From contig BQJN01000017.1 of the NCBI GenBank assembly GCA_021604725.1, positions 1 through 54,701 on the forward strand: 54,701 nucleotides of DNA, in the 5' to 3' direction. The notes under the pieces are model-generated. The model saw only the letters and a program-made list of their open reading frames with translations. It was not told the DNA's origin and made no database searches. The stretch is from Lysobacteraceae bacterium. Its GTDB lineage: Bacteria; Pseudomonadota; Gammaproteobacteria; Xanthomonadales; BQJN01. The first letter of the stretch is position 1, and each line of letters starts with the position of its first letter. Position numbers and translations under genes: made by a program. This document shows, in pieces, positions 1-7,936 of the stretch.

Positions 1-250
1 GTCCACAGTTTACGTTTCTGGACCAGTTCGACCGGTCCACGGACGGCTAACCGTGGACAACCTATTGAGACTGCACATCTAGGGAAGATCGATTTAATTG
101 CCCGACCACTCCGCGTCGCAGCTCCGGCAATTCGCCCCAACAAAGACCACACTCGACGAAGCTCCGTACCTACTCGGCCCATCCTGACGGCGAACCCCTT
201 TGTTTCTCGCTAGCTTGTGTTCGAGTTACTGCTATCGAGATTCGTTAGAA
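1..250. other. Upstream non-coding stretch
   Basis: No credible gene is visible on either strand before the acyltransferase start. The stretch holds one clear inverted repeat (stem 35-42 pairing with 51-58), listed separately, and otherwise no recognisable promoter, tRNA or gene end. The window edge may cut the end of a preceding transcription unit. Confidence 0.5.
20..58. repeat. Overlapping inverted repeats (possible alternative hairpins)
   Basis: GTCCACGG at 35-42 pairs perfectly with CCGTGGAC at 51-58 around an 8-base loop. The segment GGTCC at 34-38 can alternatively pair with GGACC at 20-24. The two pairings share bases and exclude each other. There is no T-run after either arm on either strand, so an intrinsic terminator is not supported. 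It could be an operator, part of an attenuator-like leader, or chance. Confidence 0.35.
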
Positions 251-1435
251 ATGCCAACACCTGTTCAACGCCGTCACGATCTTGACCTAATTCGCGTTCT
301 CGCTGTTCTGGCCTTGCTGCTATTCCACAGCGGCATGCCCTTTGTAGCCGAATGGGGCTGGCACCTGAAGAATGCCGAAACGTCCAACCTTTTCCTGGAA
401 TGGATGAACTTCATGTCAACCTGGCGCATGAGTCTACTGTTCTTCGTATCCGGCGCTGGGACCTGCCTGGCCCTGCGCTACAGATCAGCAAATCGCTATT
501 TGCGTGAACGGGCGACCCGGCTGTTGATCCCACTGGCGGTGGGCATCATCCTGGTGGTGCCGCCGCAGATCTACTTTGAGCGATTGTTCAATGGACAGAT
601 CGAAAGCGGTTACTGGTCGTTCTGGCTGACCATTTTCGAAGGTCGACCGTATCCAGATGGCAACACCAGTTGGCATCACCTGTGGTTTATTCTTTACCTG
701 TTCATCTATTCGGCGATGGCCTTGCCGCTATTTTTAGCCCTGCGCCGCGTTTCAGGCACGCTGCTTGACTCCATGGCGCGCTCCCCGTCGCTCAGCATGT
801 TGGCCATGGGCCTTGTTTATGCGCTGACTTATGCCCTGTTGTCGATTCCGTGGCCGGGCCCACAAAACCTGGTTGATGACTGGGGGCGCTTTGGCAGCTA
901 TTTCGTGCTGTTTGTCTACGGCTACGTAGCGTTCGTTCACCAGGGTCTGGGGGATGCTCTTTATCGGTCAAGACACCTTGCTTTCAGACTGGCATTCATT
1001 GCCCTGCTGGTAATGAACGCACTACGCTGGAACCAGGTCGAATGGGACTGGGGTCTGAACCTGCCCAGTATCAGTTATATGACCTTGCGGGGCTTGTGCG
1101 GCTTTTTCTGGATGGTCACGATACTCGGCTTTGCCAGACAGTTTCTCAACAAAGATCGCCCGTGGCTGGCCTACGCCAACGAAGCGGTCTACCCGTTCTA
1201 CATTTTGCACCAGACCGTGATCGTGGTCCTGGCCTATTACGTGATACAAACCAGCGACACCATCGGGCTGAAATTTCCGTTTCTGGTAACTGCATCATTG
1301 GTAGTCACCCTGGGCCTGTATGAGCTTTTCGTGCGACGCTCAGCCTGGCTGAGGCCGCTGTTCGGACTGAAACCGCTCCCTAACGACGGTAAACTGGCCC
1401 AGCAACGAGCAGAGCAGGAACGGCCAGTACTTTGA
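251..1435 (+). CDS. Acyltransferase family 3 membrane protein (OpgC/OafA-like)
   Basis: 394-residue polytopic membrane protein of the acyltransferase-3 family, which moves acyl groups (acetyl, succinyl) onto extracytoplasmic glycans or lipids. The N-terminus carries the family pattern R-x-x-x-L-D-x-I-R followed by a first membrane helix with the conserved histidine (HSGMP, His26), and about ten hydrophobic segments follow. A longer reading frame begins at 200, but ATG at 251 places the family motif at the usual distance from the start. The stop overlaps the ATG of the next gene by one base (TGATG), indicating coupling with the downstream two-component pair. The acyl acceptor cannot be read from sequence. 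Confidence 0.85.
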   Translation: MPTPVQRRHDLDLIRVLAVLALLLFHSGMPFVAEWGWHLKNAETSNLFLEWMNFMSTWRMSLLFFVSGAGTCLALRYRSANRYLRERATRLLIPLAVGIILVVPPQIYFERLFNGQIESGYWSFWLTIFEGRPYPDGNTSWHHLWFILYLFIYSAMALPLFLALRRVSGTLLDSMARSPSLSMLAMGLVYALTYALLSIPWPGPQNLVDDWGRFGSYFVLFVYGYVAFVHQGLGDALYRSRHLAFRLAFIALLVMNALRWNQVEWDWGLNLPSISYMTLRGLCGFFWMVTILGFARQFLNKDRPWLAYANEAVYPFYILHQTVIVVLAYYVIQTSDTIGLKFPFLVTASLVVTLGLYELFVRRSAWLRPLFGLKPLPNDGKLAQQRAEQERPVL

Positions 1436-2481
1436 TGCGAGCAGCGGCAATGCACAGGTTTGTATGGATGGTCGGTCTATCGACCGCTGTTGGCCTGTTC
1501 ATCTTCACCCGTCAACACTTCGACCGACTGGCCAGTGGCGTCCAGCAGTCGCCTTGGCCGACCTTGCTCAATGAAATGACCGCCGCATGGCTCGCTGGCT
1601 TGTTGGTCCTGGTGGTATTGACCATCGCCGACCGCTGGCCGCCCGACCGACCGCGGCGTTGGCTGGCCTACGCCCTGGGCTTTGTCGTGTTCGCTTTTCT
1701 TCACACCAGTGGTATGGCGCTGTCGCGACACTGGCTGTACGGCCTGTTCAACCTTGGACAGTTCAACTACGGTGACATGGGCTACCGCTTCCTGATGGAG
1801 GCCCCGGTGCAGGCAGTGGTTTATATTCTGACACTGATCTTGTTCAGCTTGAGCCAACGTTTACGCAAGGCCAAGGAAGCCGAACGCCTGCAAGCGCTGC
1901 TGGACCGCGCCAGATTAGAGCAACTGCGCCTAAGCATCGCACCCCACTTCCTGTTCAACACTTTAAATACCATCTCGGCGGTGGCCTACGAGAGCGCGGA
2001 GAAGGCCGATGCCTTGATTGGCCGGCTTTCACGCCTGCTGCGTGCACTGCTGGATACCCGGCAAGATCACACCGTCCCACTGACTGAGGAGCTGGTGATG
2101 CTCGAAGAATACCTGGAGATTCAGCGTGCACGATTTGAGCACCGCCTTGATGTGCAAATGGAGATTGCTCCGAACAGCAAATCCTGGCCCGTACCCTTTA
2201 TGTTGCTGCAGCCGGTAGTCGAGAATGCGTTGCAACATGGTGCCGATGCCGGTGGCCGGGTGATGATCAAGATATCGACCAGATTGGAGGATGATGGGTT
2301 GATCATCGACATCGCAGACCAGGGCTCGGGTCCCGACCAGGACGATCGTGCACCTAAAGGCATCGGTGTCAGCAACACCATTGAGCGGCTGAACATGCTG
2401 TACGGTGACAAAGCCGGATTTTCCTTATCCCATTGCGAATCAGGGGGCGCGCTGTGTCAATTGAGGCTACCAGCGCCATGA
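1435..2481 (+). CDS. LytS/AlgZ-type sensor histidine kinase
   Basis: 348-residue membrane sensor kinase of the His_kinase (PF06580) type. Four hydrophobic segments fill roughly residues 9-140 and have no obvious large periplasmic domain. A short coiled coil then leads to the phosphoacceptor motif PHFLFNTLNTIS with His171. The ATPase part has an N box (VVENALQHGA) and glycine-rich G boxes (DQGSGPD, KGIGVSNT). ATG 1435 overlaps the acyltransferase stop by one base, and the gene ends in an ATGA overlap with the LytTR regulator. It presumably phosphorylates that regulator. A cell-envelope signal is plausible from the acyltransferase neighbour, but this is inference. Confidence 0.93.
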   Translation: MRAAAMHRFVWMVGLSTAVGLFIFTRQHFDRLASGVQQSPWPTLLNEMTAAWLAGLLVLVVLTIADRWPPDRPRRWLAYALGFVVFAFLHTSGMALSRHWLYGLFNLGQFNYGDMGYRFLMEAPVQAVVYILTLILFSLSQRLRKAKEAERLQALLDRARLEQLRLSIAPHFLFNTLNTISAVAYESAEKADALIGRLSRLLRALLDTRQDHTVPLTEELVMLEEYLEIQRARFEHRLDVQMEIAPNSKSWPVPFMLLQPVVENALQHGADAGGRVMIKISTRLEDDGLIIDIADQGSGPDQDDRAPKGIGVSNTIERLNMLYGDKAGFSLSHCESGGALCQLRLPAP

Positions 2482-3242
2482 CGTTGCGAGTTACTCTGGT
2501 CGATGACGAGGCACCCGCTCGGCGCAAACTACGACGATTTCTCGAGACCATCAGCCATTGGCAGGTCGTTGCCGAGGCCGACTCCGTCAAGGATGCCATC
2601 GCTATGCTGGAGGAGGTCGAGTGCGATCTTGTCTTGCTGGACATCCAACTGGGCGATGGTACCGGCTTTGATGTGTTGTCAGCCCTGGCCAATGACCGTC
2701 GGCCTCAGGTTGTTTTCATCACCGCCTATGATCAACACGCCATAGCCGCCTTTGAGGTACACGCAACCGACTACCTGCTCAAACCTATCGACCGCGAACG
2801 ATTTCAGGCGATGGCGAAGCGGGTCGATGAACAGAGCCGAACCACTAGTAACAACGCAATCAGCGACCAGCTGATTGCCGCGCTCAAACAAACGCGGTTA
2901 GATCTAGCACGTCCGCGCCGCATTTACATCGAACAAGGCGAGCGAGGTCGGTTCATCAACGAGTCACATATCATCAGCCTGCAAGCCGATGGCAACTACG
3001 TGCAGATCCACGTGGCAGACAGCAGCTTCCGCCAGCGCGGCACGCTTGCTGAAACCACCGCATCACTGGATCATCAGCAGTTCGTCCAGGTCAATCGATC
3101 CGTCTGGGTCAATATTGACCACATCGTGGAAGTGCAAAGCTGGTTCCGCGGTGACCGCATGCTGATTATGAGCAACGGCCAACAATTGAAACTGAAACGA
3201 AGCTTCGCCAGTCAGTCGAAACTGCTGGCCAGCATTCTCTAG
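2478..3242 (+). CDS. LytTR-family response regulator
   Basis: 254-residue response regulator with a CheY-like receiver (residues 3-120; acidic pocket Asp9/Asp10, phosphoacceptor Asp55 in LVLLDIQLGD, conserved Lys102 in LLKPID) and a C-terminal LytTR DNA-binding domain (about 150-254, with the typical signature around ADGNYVQIH and FVQVNRSVWVNIDHI). ATG 2478 overlaps the kinase stop as ATGA; the longer frame opening at 2433 is unlikely. It forms an AlgZ/AlgR- or LytS/LytR-like pair with the preceding kinase. LytTR proteins bind paired direct repeats; target sites were not identified here. Confidence 0.93.
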   Translation: MTLRVTLVDDEAPARRKLRRFLETISHWQVVAEADSVKDAIAMLEEVECDLVLLDIQLGDGTGFDVLSALANDRRPQVVFITAYDQHAIAAFEVHATDYLLKPIDRERFQAMAKRVDEQSRTTSNNAISDQLIAALKQTRLDLARPRRIYIEQGERGRFINESHIISLQADGNYVQIHVADSSFRQRGTLAETTASLDHQQFVQVNRSVWVNIDHIVEVQSWFRGDRMLIMSNGQQLKLKRSFASQSKLLASIL

Positions 3243-3271
3243 CCCGCACTGTTCATCCAGACTAGGTGTCC

Positions 3272-3931
3272 CTATGCACGGGCAGAAAACAATGCGCCAC
3301 AGCCAGCCAGTTCGAAGTGTGGTTCATCGAAGTGGTCCGCCAGGCCTTCGCGCAGGCTGTCGAGGTCGTCCTGCTCATTGCAGAAAATGCCGCGCTTGTT
3401 ATACACCTTCATCAAGCGGCGAGCCGCCCAACTTCGATCAATGCCGGTGCCAAGAAGGGTCGAGCCGAACAGCACGCCACCGGGCTTCAACAAGGCTTTC
3501 AGATGACCGAATACGCTCGCCTTCGAGCTCATCGTTCCAGGAATGCAGTGCAGCAGGTAATTGATGGCAATCGAGTCGAACTTGGCAAGATCCTTCGGTG
3601 CCGGCTCCAGTACATTATGGACCACCGTTTGCGGAGCGTAGCGGCCGACCCTGGTAGCGGCATGGCTCAGCGCGCTTGAGTTCAGGTCCATCAGTACCAG
3701 ACGTGGTGTGGGCGAAGGAAACCTGCAGCGATCAAGAAAAAAGCCGCTACCAACGCCAACATCGAGGTGGTTGGCGCTAAGCAGTCGCTCATAATGCGCA
3801 AGCAGTTGTGGCGTGGGGCAGCGCCAAATCAGCCGGTTAGACACCCCCAACACCACGAAATCGTAAATGGCCAAGGTACGCGGCGTATACACCGCTTGAC
3901 CCGCGGCGACTTGTTGCTCAGTGACCTGCAT
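3272..3931 (-). CDS. Class I SAM-dependent methyltransferase
   Basis: 219-residue Rossmann-fold methyltransferase. Motif I is LDVGVGSGFFLD (residues 56-67), followed by an acidic residue ending beta-2 (LVLMDLN) and a motif IV-like strand (FDSIAINYLLHCIPG) with post-motif LLKPGGVLFGSTLLG. This arrangement is typical of small-molecule methyltransferases; the substrate is not identifiable. It ends about 30 bp from the LytTR gene (convergent) and starts 29 bp from the divergent UDG-fold gene. The fold is secure; the function is not. Confidence 0.8.
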   Translation of the reverse strand: MQVTEQQVAAGQAVYTPRTLAIYDFVVLGVSNRLIWRCPTPQLLAHYERLLSANHLDVGVGSGFFLDRCRFPSPTPRLVLMDLNSSALSHAATRVGRYAPQTVVHNVLEPAPKDLAKFDSIAINYLLHCIPGTMSSKASVFGHLKALLKPGGVLFGSTLLGTGIDRSWAARRLMKVYNKRGIFCNEQDDLDSLREGLADHFDEPHFELAGCGALFSARA

Positions 3932-3960
3932 AGGGGTTCCCTTGTAAGCGCTGGTTGACG

Positions 3961-4581
3961 ATGATGATACGCAACATGAAGCAACGAATCGATAACACCA
4001 CCTGTCAGCTTGGCAAACTGGCCGAAGAGGTTCGACAGTGCCGTGCGTGCGCCAAATTCCTGCCGCATGGTGTTCGGCCGGTTATTCAGGTCAGCGCGAA
4101 CGCTCAGGTGTTGATTGCAGGCCAGGCACCGGGACGTAAAGTGCACGCCTCCGGGATGCCGTTCGACGATGCCAGCGGCGACCGCCTTAGGGACTGGATG
4201 GGCATTGATCGCCAGCAGTTTTACAACCCTGATCAAGTGGCCATTTTGCCGATGGGGTTCTGCTTTCCGGGTAGCGGCGAGCGCGGTGATTTGCCACCGC
4301 GACCGGAATGCGCGCCACTATGGCGGTCGAAGCTGCTCGCCCTCATGCCAAACACCAAACTAACGCTGGTGATCGGAACGCATGCCACGAAGTACTATTT
4401 TCCTTCACACAAGGCATCACTAACTGCTTTGGTCAGACAGGTCGGGAGCCATCCCGCAGGTCAAATGGTACTGCCCCATCCAAGCCCTCGAAACAATATT
4501 TGGTTAAAGAAGAACCCGTGGTTTCAGGCAAAAGTCCTGCCCGAACTGAAGCGCCGCGTCAAAGCAGCGTTGCAGGCTTGA
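3961..4581 (+). CDS. Uracil-DNA glycosylase family protein (non-Ung type)
   Basis: 206-residue protein of the uracil-DNA glycosylase superfamily. It opens with a cysteine pair (CRACAKFLP), then the superfamily loop GQAPGRKVHASGMPFDD with GDRLRDWMG, and ends with a second active-site-like motif HPSPRNN. Cysteines elsewhere are few, so a full four-cysteine Fe-S site of families 4/5 is not obvious. It is distinct from the canonical Ung encoded at 24954. Start codons at 3955 (TTG), 3961, 3964 and 3976 are all possible. Enzymatic activity is inferred from the fold; many relatives are uncharacterised. Confidence 0.72.
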   Translation: MMIRNMKQRIDNTTCQLGKLAEEVRQCRACAKFLPHGVRPVIQVSANAQVLIAGQAPGRKVHASGMPFDDASGDRLRDWMGIDRQQFYNPDQVAILPMGFCFPGSGERGDLPPRPECAPLWRSKLLALMPNTKLTLVIGTHATKYYFPSHKASLTALVRQVGSHPAGQMVLPHPSPRNNIWLKKNPWFQAKVLPELKRRVKAALQA

Positions 4582-4592
4582 GTGAACGACTC

Positions 4593-5465
4593 TTAGGCCC
4601 CAGTGCGCCCGTAGACATCGGCGACGATGCCGACAAATACCGCCAAGCCAACGTAATTGTTGTTGAGGAAGGCTTTGAAACAGCCGTCCGGGTCGCGATC
4701 CGCTATCAGCCGTTGTTGCCACAAGAACAGCATCGCGACCACGGCGATCGACAACCCAAAGGCCGTGCCCAGTTCGGCTCGATGACCGATTAATCCCAAA
4801 GCGCCGACGAACCCCAGTTGCAACAGCCCGATCAGAGTACGATCCATTGTGCCGAACAAAATGGCCGTTGATCGAATGCCGATCTTGATGTCGTCTTCTC
4901 TATCGACCATGGCGTACATGGTGTCGTAGATCAGTACCCAGATCATGGTGGCGGTGAAGATCAACCAGGCCAATGGCGGCACAGTATTGAGTGTCGCCGC
5001 AAATGCCATGGGTATCGCCCAGCCGAAGGCAGCCCCCAACACAACTTGCGGCAAATAAGTCACTCGCTTCATAAACGGATAAATGATGGCCAGCCCAACC
5101 GCAATGAAGGACAGCTGAATCGTCAGTACGTTGGTCAACAACACCAGTACGAATGCACAGGTCAGCAAGATCGCCAGCAGCATCACCGCTTCATGCACGG
5201 TCACCTTGCCCGCCACCAGGGGGCGACCCTCGGTGCGCCTCACATAGCCATCCAGATCACGATCCGCCAGGTCATTGGCAATGCAGCCGGCAGCGCGCAT
5301 CAACAACACACCGCCGATGAAAATGACCAACAACCTTGGCTCCGGGATATCGCCGGCAGCCAACCATAACGCCCACAAGGTCGGCCACAGCAATAGCAGC
5401 CAACCGATCGGCCGGTCGACTCGCATCAACTTCAGGTAAGCATCGAGGCGCTCTGGAATTTTCAA
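4593..5465 (-). CDS. ubiA: 4-hydroxybenzoate polyprenyltransferase
   Basis: 290-residue inner-membrane prenyltransferase that attaches the polyprenyl tail to 4-hydroxybenzoate in ubiquinone synthesis. Both Asp-rich, Mg-pyrophosphate-binding motifs are present: NDLADRDLD (residues 64-72) and DTMYAMVDREDD (181-192), embedded among eight to nine hydrophobic helices. Length matches E. coli UbiA (290). The start ATG at 5465 overlaps the ubiC stop by four bases, the usual ubiC-ubiA order. It converges with the UDG-fold gene, whose stop lies about 11 bp away. Confidence 0.96.
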   Translation of the reverse strand: MKIPERLDAYLKLMRVDRPIGWLLLLWPTLWALWLAAGDIPEPRLLVIFIGGVLLMRAAGCIANDLADRDLDGYVRRTEGRPLVAGKVTVHEAVMLLAILLTCAFVLVLLTNVLTIQLSFIAVGLAIIYPFMKRVTYLPQVVLGAAFGWAIPMAFAATLNTVPPLAWLIFTATMIWVLIYDTMYAMVDREDDIKIGIRSTAILFGTMDRTLIGLLQLGFVGALGLIGHRAELGTAFGLSIAVVAMLFLWQQRLIADRDPDGCFKAFLNNNYVGLAVFVGIVADVYGRTGA

Positions 5466-6061
5466 CTCAATCGCTCAAATAGCCGCGGCAGAAACACTTC
5501 ATACACTAACAGGGGTCGCCCACCCAAATAAAATACCGAACGCCGTCCCCAACAGGGCTCGTCCAAATTCGGAAAAATGGGTGTGTTTGTGTGAACCAGG
5601 GCGGTTTGCAGTGGCCCTCGACGCATGTCGGGCGAACTAAACACGGCTTGCCCCAATGGTCGGCTGCCGAGCCGCGTCAACTGACGCGCTCTTCCGCGCA
5701 ACGTTCGTACGGGAATCAAGGTGCGCGCTTGCACCACCGGTTCGCCAAACGCGCGCAGACTGACGCACCGTTGATACAAAGACTGTCGCCCGGACAACCC
5801 AAGGAGTCGAGTTTCATTCAGCGTTGGCCAGGCGCGGCTCAGTTGTTGAACTGCAACCGAAAAACCGGCCCCAAAACGGGCACGCAGCCGCGCTGTCAAT
5901 GAACTGGGGTCGACCAACCAGTCATACACAGCCTTTGGCGGACGGTAACGACCAAACAGCTGCCTGGCGGGCCGCCATAGAGCAGAACTGGGCCATTGGC
6001 TTTGAGCGACGTGTCGCAATGGAGTCTCGAATAGTGCCGACGCAGCGGCGCAGCATAGCAC
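5462..6061 (-). CDS. ubiC: Chorismate--pyruvate lyase
   Basis: Chorismate lyase, which makes 4-hydroxybenzoate for the next enzyme, UbiA. Recognisable parts are the WRPARQL segment and the SLTARLRARFG stretch, the ARTLIPV strand (equivalent of the E. coli product-binding arginine region), LGSRPLGQ, WGRRSVF, and a C-terminal YEVFLP containing the conserved catalytic glutamate. The frame allows 199 residues from GTG 6061; TTG at 6019 would give 185, nearer the usual size. Neither has a convincing Shine-Dalgarno, so the start is uncertain. Downstream ubiA overlaps by ATGA. Confidence 0.88.
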   Translation of the reverse strand: MLCCAAASALFETPLRHVAQSQWPSSALWRPARQLFGRYRPPKAVYDWLVDPSSLTARLRARFGAGFSVAVQQLSRAWPTLNETRLLGLSGRQSLYQRCVSLRAFGEPVVQARTLIPVRTLRGRARQLTRLGSRPLGQAVFSSPDMRRGPLQTALVHTNTPIFPNLDEPCWGRRSVFYLGGRPLLVYEVFLPRLFERLS

Positions 6062-6133
6062 TTACGACCAAGCAAATCCTGTCGCTCAGACCAGGTCCCT
6101 CCTGGCTTGGGCGTCACATCGTTTTTTGACGGC

Positions 6134-6319
6134 CTATTGACCGAGCTGAACGCGACGCATGTGCTTGAGATCGGCTACTTTTTCGTGTGCTTCGTTGGCC
6201 AGATCCTGCAACAAAGTTACTGGCTGCGGTGGATTGGCAATTCTGCGGCGCATCATCTCAGCGGCCAGCAACTTGATACGGTCGTCCAGTTCGTGCAGGT
6301 TGCGAGTGATTGGTCCCAT
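6134..6319 (-). CDS. Small helical protein upstream of ubiC
   Basis: 61-residue protein of unknown function. Two amphipathic helical stretches (about residues 5-27 and 34-58) flank a NPPQP turn; the composition is charged and has no membrane segment or signal peptide. A good Shine-Dalgarno (AGAGG, 8 bases before ATG 6319) and a promoter-like sequence at 6438-6466 support it as a real gene. It is followed 72 bp later by ubiC on the same strand, so it probably leads the ubiC-ubiA transcript. No family was recognised. Confidence 0.6.
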   Translation of the reverse strand: MGPITRNLHELDDRIKLLAAEMMRRRIANPPQPVTLLQDLANEAHEKVADLKHMRRVQLGQ

Positions 6320-6437
6320 GTCGATTTACCTCTGTCAGTTCAAACACTGCAATCCATCGCGCCATAATTGTTAGCCACCATGCCAACCTTGCAGTCTAGT
6401 TTGCGGCGACCACGCAGCGACGACTAGTGGAAAAATC

Positions 6438-6466
6438 CTATAATCGATAGGCGAAATTTCCGTCAA
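6438..6466 (-). promoter_or_regulatory. Sigma70-type promoter for the small-protein/ubiCA unit
   Basis: On the minus strand a -35 TTGACG (complement of 6461-6466) is separated by exactly 17 bases from a -10 TTATAG (complement of 6438-6443). It lies about 120 bp upstream of the small gene at 6319 and just beyond the end of the EamA gene, facing the ubiC-ubiA direction. Confidence 0.55.
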
Positions 6467-6477
6467 AGGTACGGCGT

Positions 6478-7347
6478 TCATCCTTCTCGGAGGCGGCGAC
6501 CAGCCCAAACCGTGACTGCGATCCCACCCAACATCAGCACGCTGGCCAGTTGCAATCGCGTGTGCAGGGGTTCGTCCAGATGCAAGACACCAAGGTAGGC
6601 AGCAATCACCGGCACGGTCAGTTGCGCCATGGCCGCCTGCAGAGACTTCAGGTGGCGTAATGCCGCATACCAGCAGACATAGCCCAAACCCGATGTCAGC
6701 GCGCCAGAGACAATGGCCAGTGCGGCTCCATTGATACTGATATCCAACATAGGCCAGGCCAGGATAGTCACACCACCGACCGGCAACAGAGCACGTCGAA
6801 AATGCAGCTCGGTCATGGCCAGGGGATCACTCTGGCCCTGACCTGCCAGCGTATACAACCCCCAGGCAACCCCGGCGCCCATCATCAACAGCGCCGGCCC
6901 CAACATCGGCGCGGTCGCCCCTGGCAACAACAAAACCAGAAATCCGATAGCGACCAGCCCCCAACCCAGCCATTGCGGCAGTGAACCGCGCTCACCGCGC
7001 CATACTGCAATGGCGATCATGGTTGCTTGAACAGTGCCAAATAGAAGCAATGCGCCTGGCCCGGTGTCCAGTTCAGTGTAGGCAAATGCAAATAGCACCA
7101 TGTAAGCCGCCAAACTGAGCGCTGGCTGCCAAGAAAGCTGGCCGGCCACGACGGCCTGACCCTTCCTCAGGCGCACCACCCACAACAGGACGGCAGCGCC
7201 AGCCATCACACGAATGAGGGAAAAACTGGCGGCATCGATACTAGCATCGCGCAAAGCCCAACGGCACAGCCAGGAATTTGCAGCAAACGCCAGCAGCGCG
7301 GCCGCTGTCAGCACTGCGGTAGACCAGCTGAATCTAGTCGCTTTCAA
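6478..7347 (-). CDS. EamA/DMT-family transporter
   Basis: 289-residue drug/metabolite transporter with ten hydrophobic segments forming two EamA repeats; an Arg-Lys-rich loop follows the second helix and the C-terminus ends in a short basic tail. The open frame extends to 7506 but that part lies wholly inside the glutathione S-transferase gene, so TTG at 7347 (14-bp overlap with the preceding stop) is the likeliest start; no ATG or GTG is better placed. Last gene of the seven-gene minus-strand unit. Substrate unknown. Confidence 0.8.
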   Translation of the reverse strand: MKATRFSWSTAVLTAAALLAFAANSWLCRWALRDASIDAASFSLIRVMAGAAVLLWVVRLRKGQAVVAGQLSWQPALSLAAYMVLFAFAYTELDTGPGALLLFGTVQATMIAIAVWRGERGSLPQWLGWGLVAIGFLVLLLPGATAPMLGPALLMMGAGVAWGLYTLAGQGQSDPLAMTELHFRRALLPVGGVTILAWPMLDISINGAALAIVSGALTSGLGYVCWYAALRHLKSLQAAMAQLTVPVIAAYLGVLHLDEPLHTRLQLASVLMLGGIAVTVWAGRRLREG

Positions 7348-7936
7348 ACGGAGCCGCCTGAAACCAGGGCATTTGCTCGGCTTGCTCACTTGAGTGCAAG
7401 AGGGCGGGGCGCAAACGATCGCGCATTTCTGGTAGGTACTGCTGGATAAAGTGGACCAGCACAGCGGTTGCAATCTGCGCGTGACTGGGGACTGGCATCT
7501 GCTCAATGTGTTGCTGCAGCCAGACCAGACAGTTATCGGTTTGTTGCTCCAGTCGGTCTAACCACACCGGGTCAGTCGCGCGTTTGTGCCGCTCATACAG
7601 GCAGGCCACGGCTTTCTCGCATCCGCCGACAGCCACTGCTGTCAATTTCATTTGCTGACGACGTGCAGCGCCTGAGTCCGGCATCAAACGTCGCTCACCG
7701 CCGAACATCTCATCAACCGCATCGAGAATCGCCGCACTATCGACCAGCTCAAAGCCATCGCTGAGAATCAATGTCGGCACTCGACCAATCGGATTTACCT
7801 GCGCCAGCGTCGCCTGATCGGCAAACACTGATCGGTGATCCCGGACGAACGGAACGCCGTAGTAGTGCAGCGCAATCGCGACCCGCCTTACGAACGGCGA
7901 ATCATATTGGCCAATCAGTGTTATGGGCGCAGTCAG
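7334..7936 (-). CDS. Glutathione S-transferase family protein (CTG start)
   Basis: 200-residue GST-like protein. Starting only at the first ATG (7828) would remove most of the thioredoxin-like domain. Reading upstream in frame gives TAPITLIGQYDSPFVRRVAI, a classical GST N-terminus with S12-like PF-V-R motif, and the only plausible start is a CTG at 7936 overlapping the preceding stop as CTGA. The family signature NPIGRVPTL and the acidic-Ser pair (VDSAAI) are present, then an all-helical C-terminal domain. Overlaps the TPR gene by 4 bp and the EamA gene by 14 bp. Substrate unknown. Confidence 0.82.
   Translation of the reverse strand: MTAPITLIGQYDSPFVRRVAIALHYYGVPFVRDHRSVFADQATLAQVNPIGRVPTLILSDGFELVDSAAILDAVDEMFGGERRLMPDSGAARRQQMKLTAVAVGGCEKAVACLYERHKRATDPVWLDRLEQQTDNCLVWLQQHIEQMPVPSHAQIATAVLVHFIQQYLPEMRDRLRPALLHSSEQAEQMPWFQAAPFESD

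Noticed and set aside
3243-3285. Possible terminator between the LytTR and methyltransferase genes (GCCCG/CGGGC arms)
   Set aside because: Loop of about 30 bases and no T-run on either strand.
6430-6450. Perfect TATAAT on the plus strand near 6439
   Set aside because: No suitable -35 at 16-18 bp and no plus-strand gene follows before 14229; treated as part of the minus-strand promoter region.
7348-7506. Longer start for the EamA transporter (frame open to 7506)
   Set aside because: That part lies wholly within the glutathione S-transferase gene and adds a non-membrane, cysteine-rich lead unlike the family.
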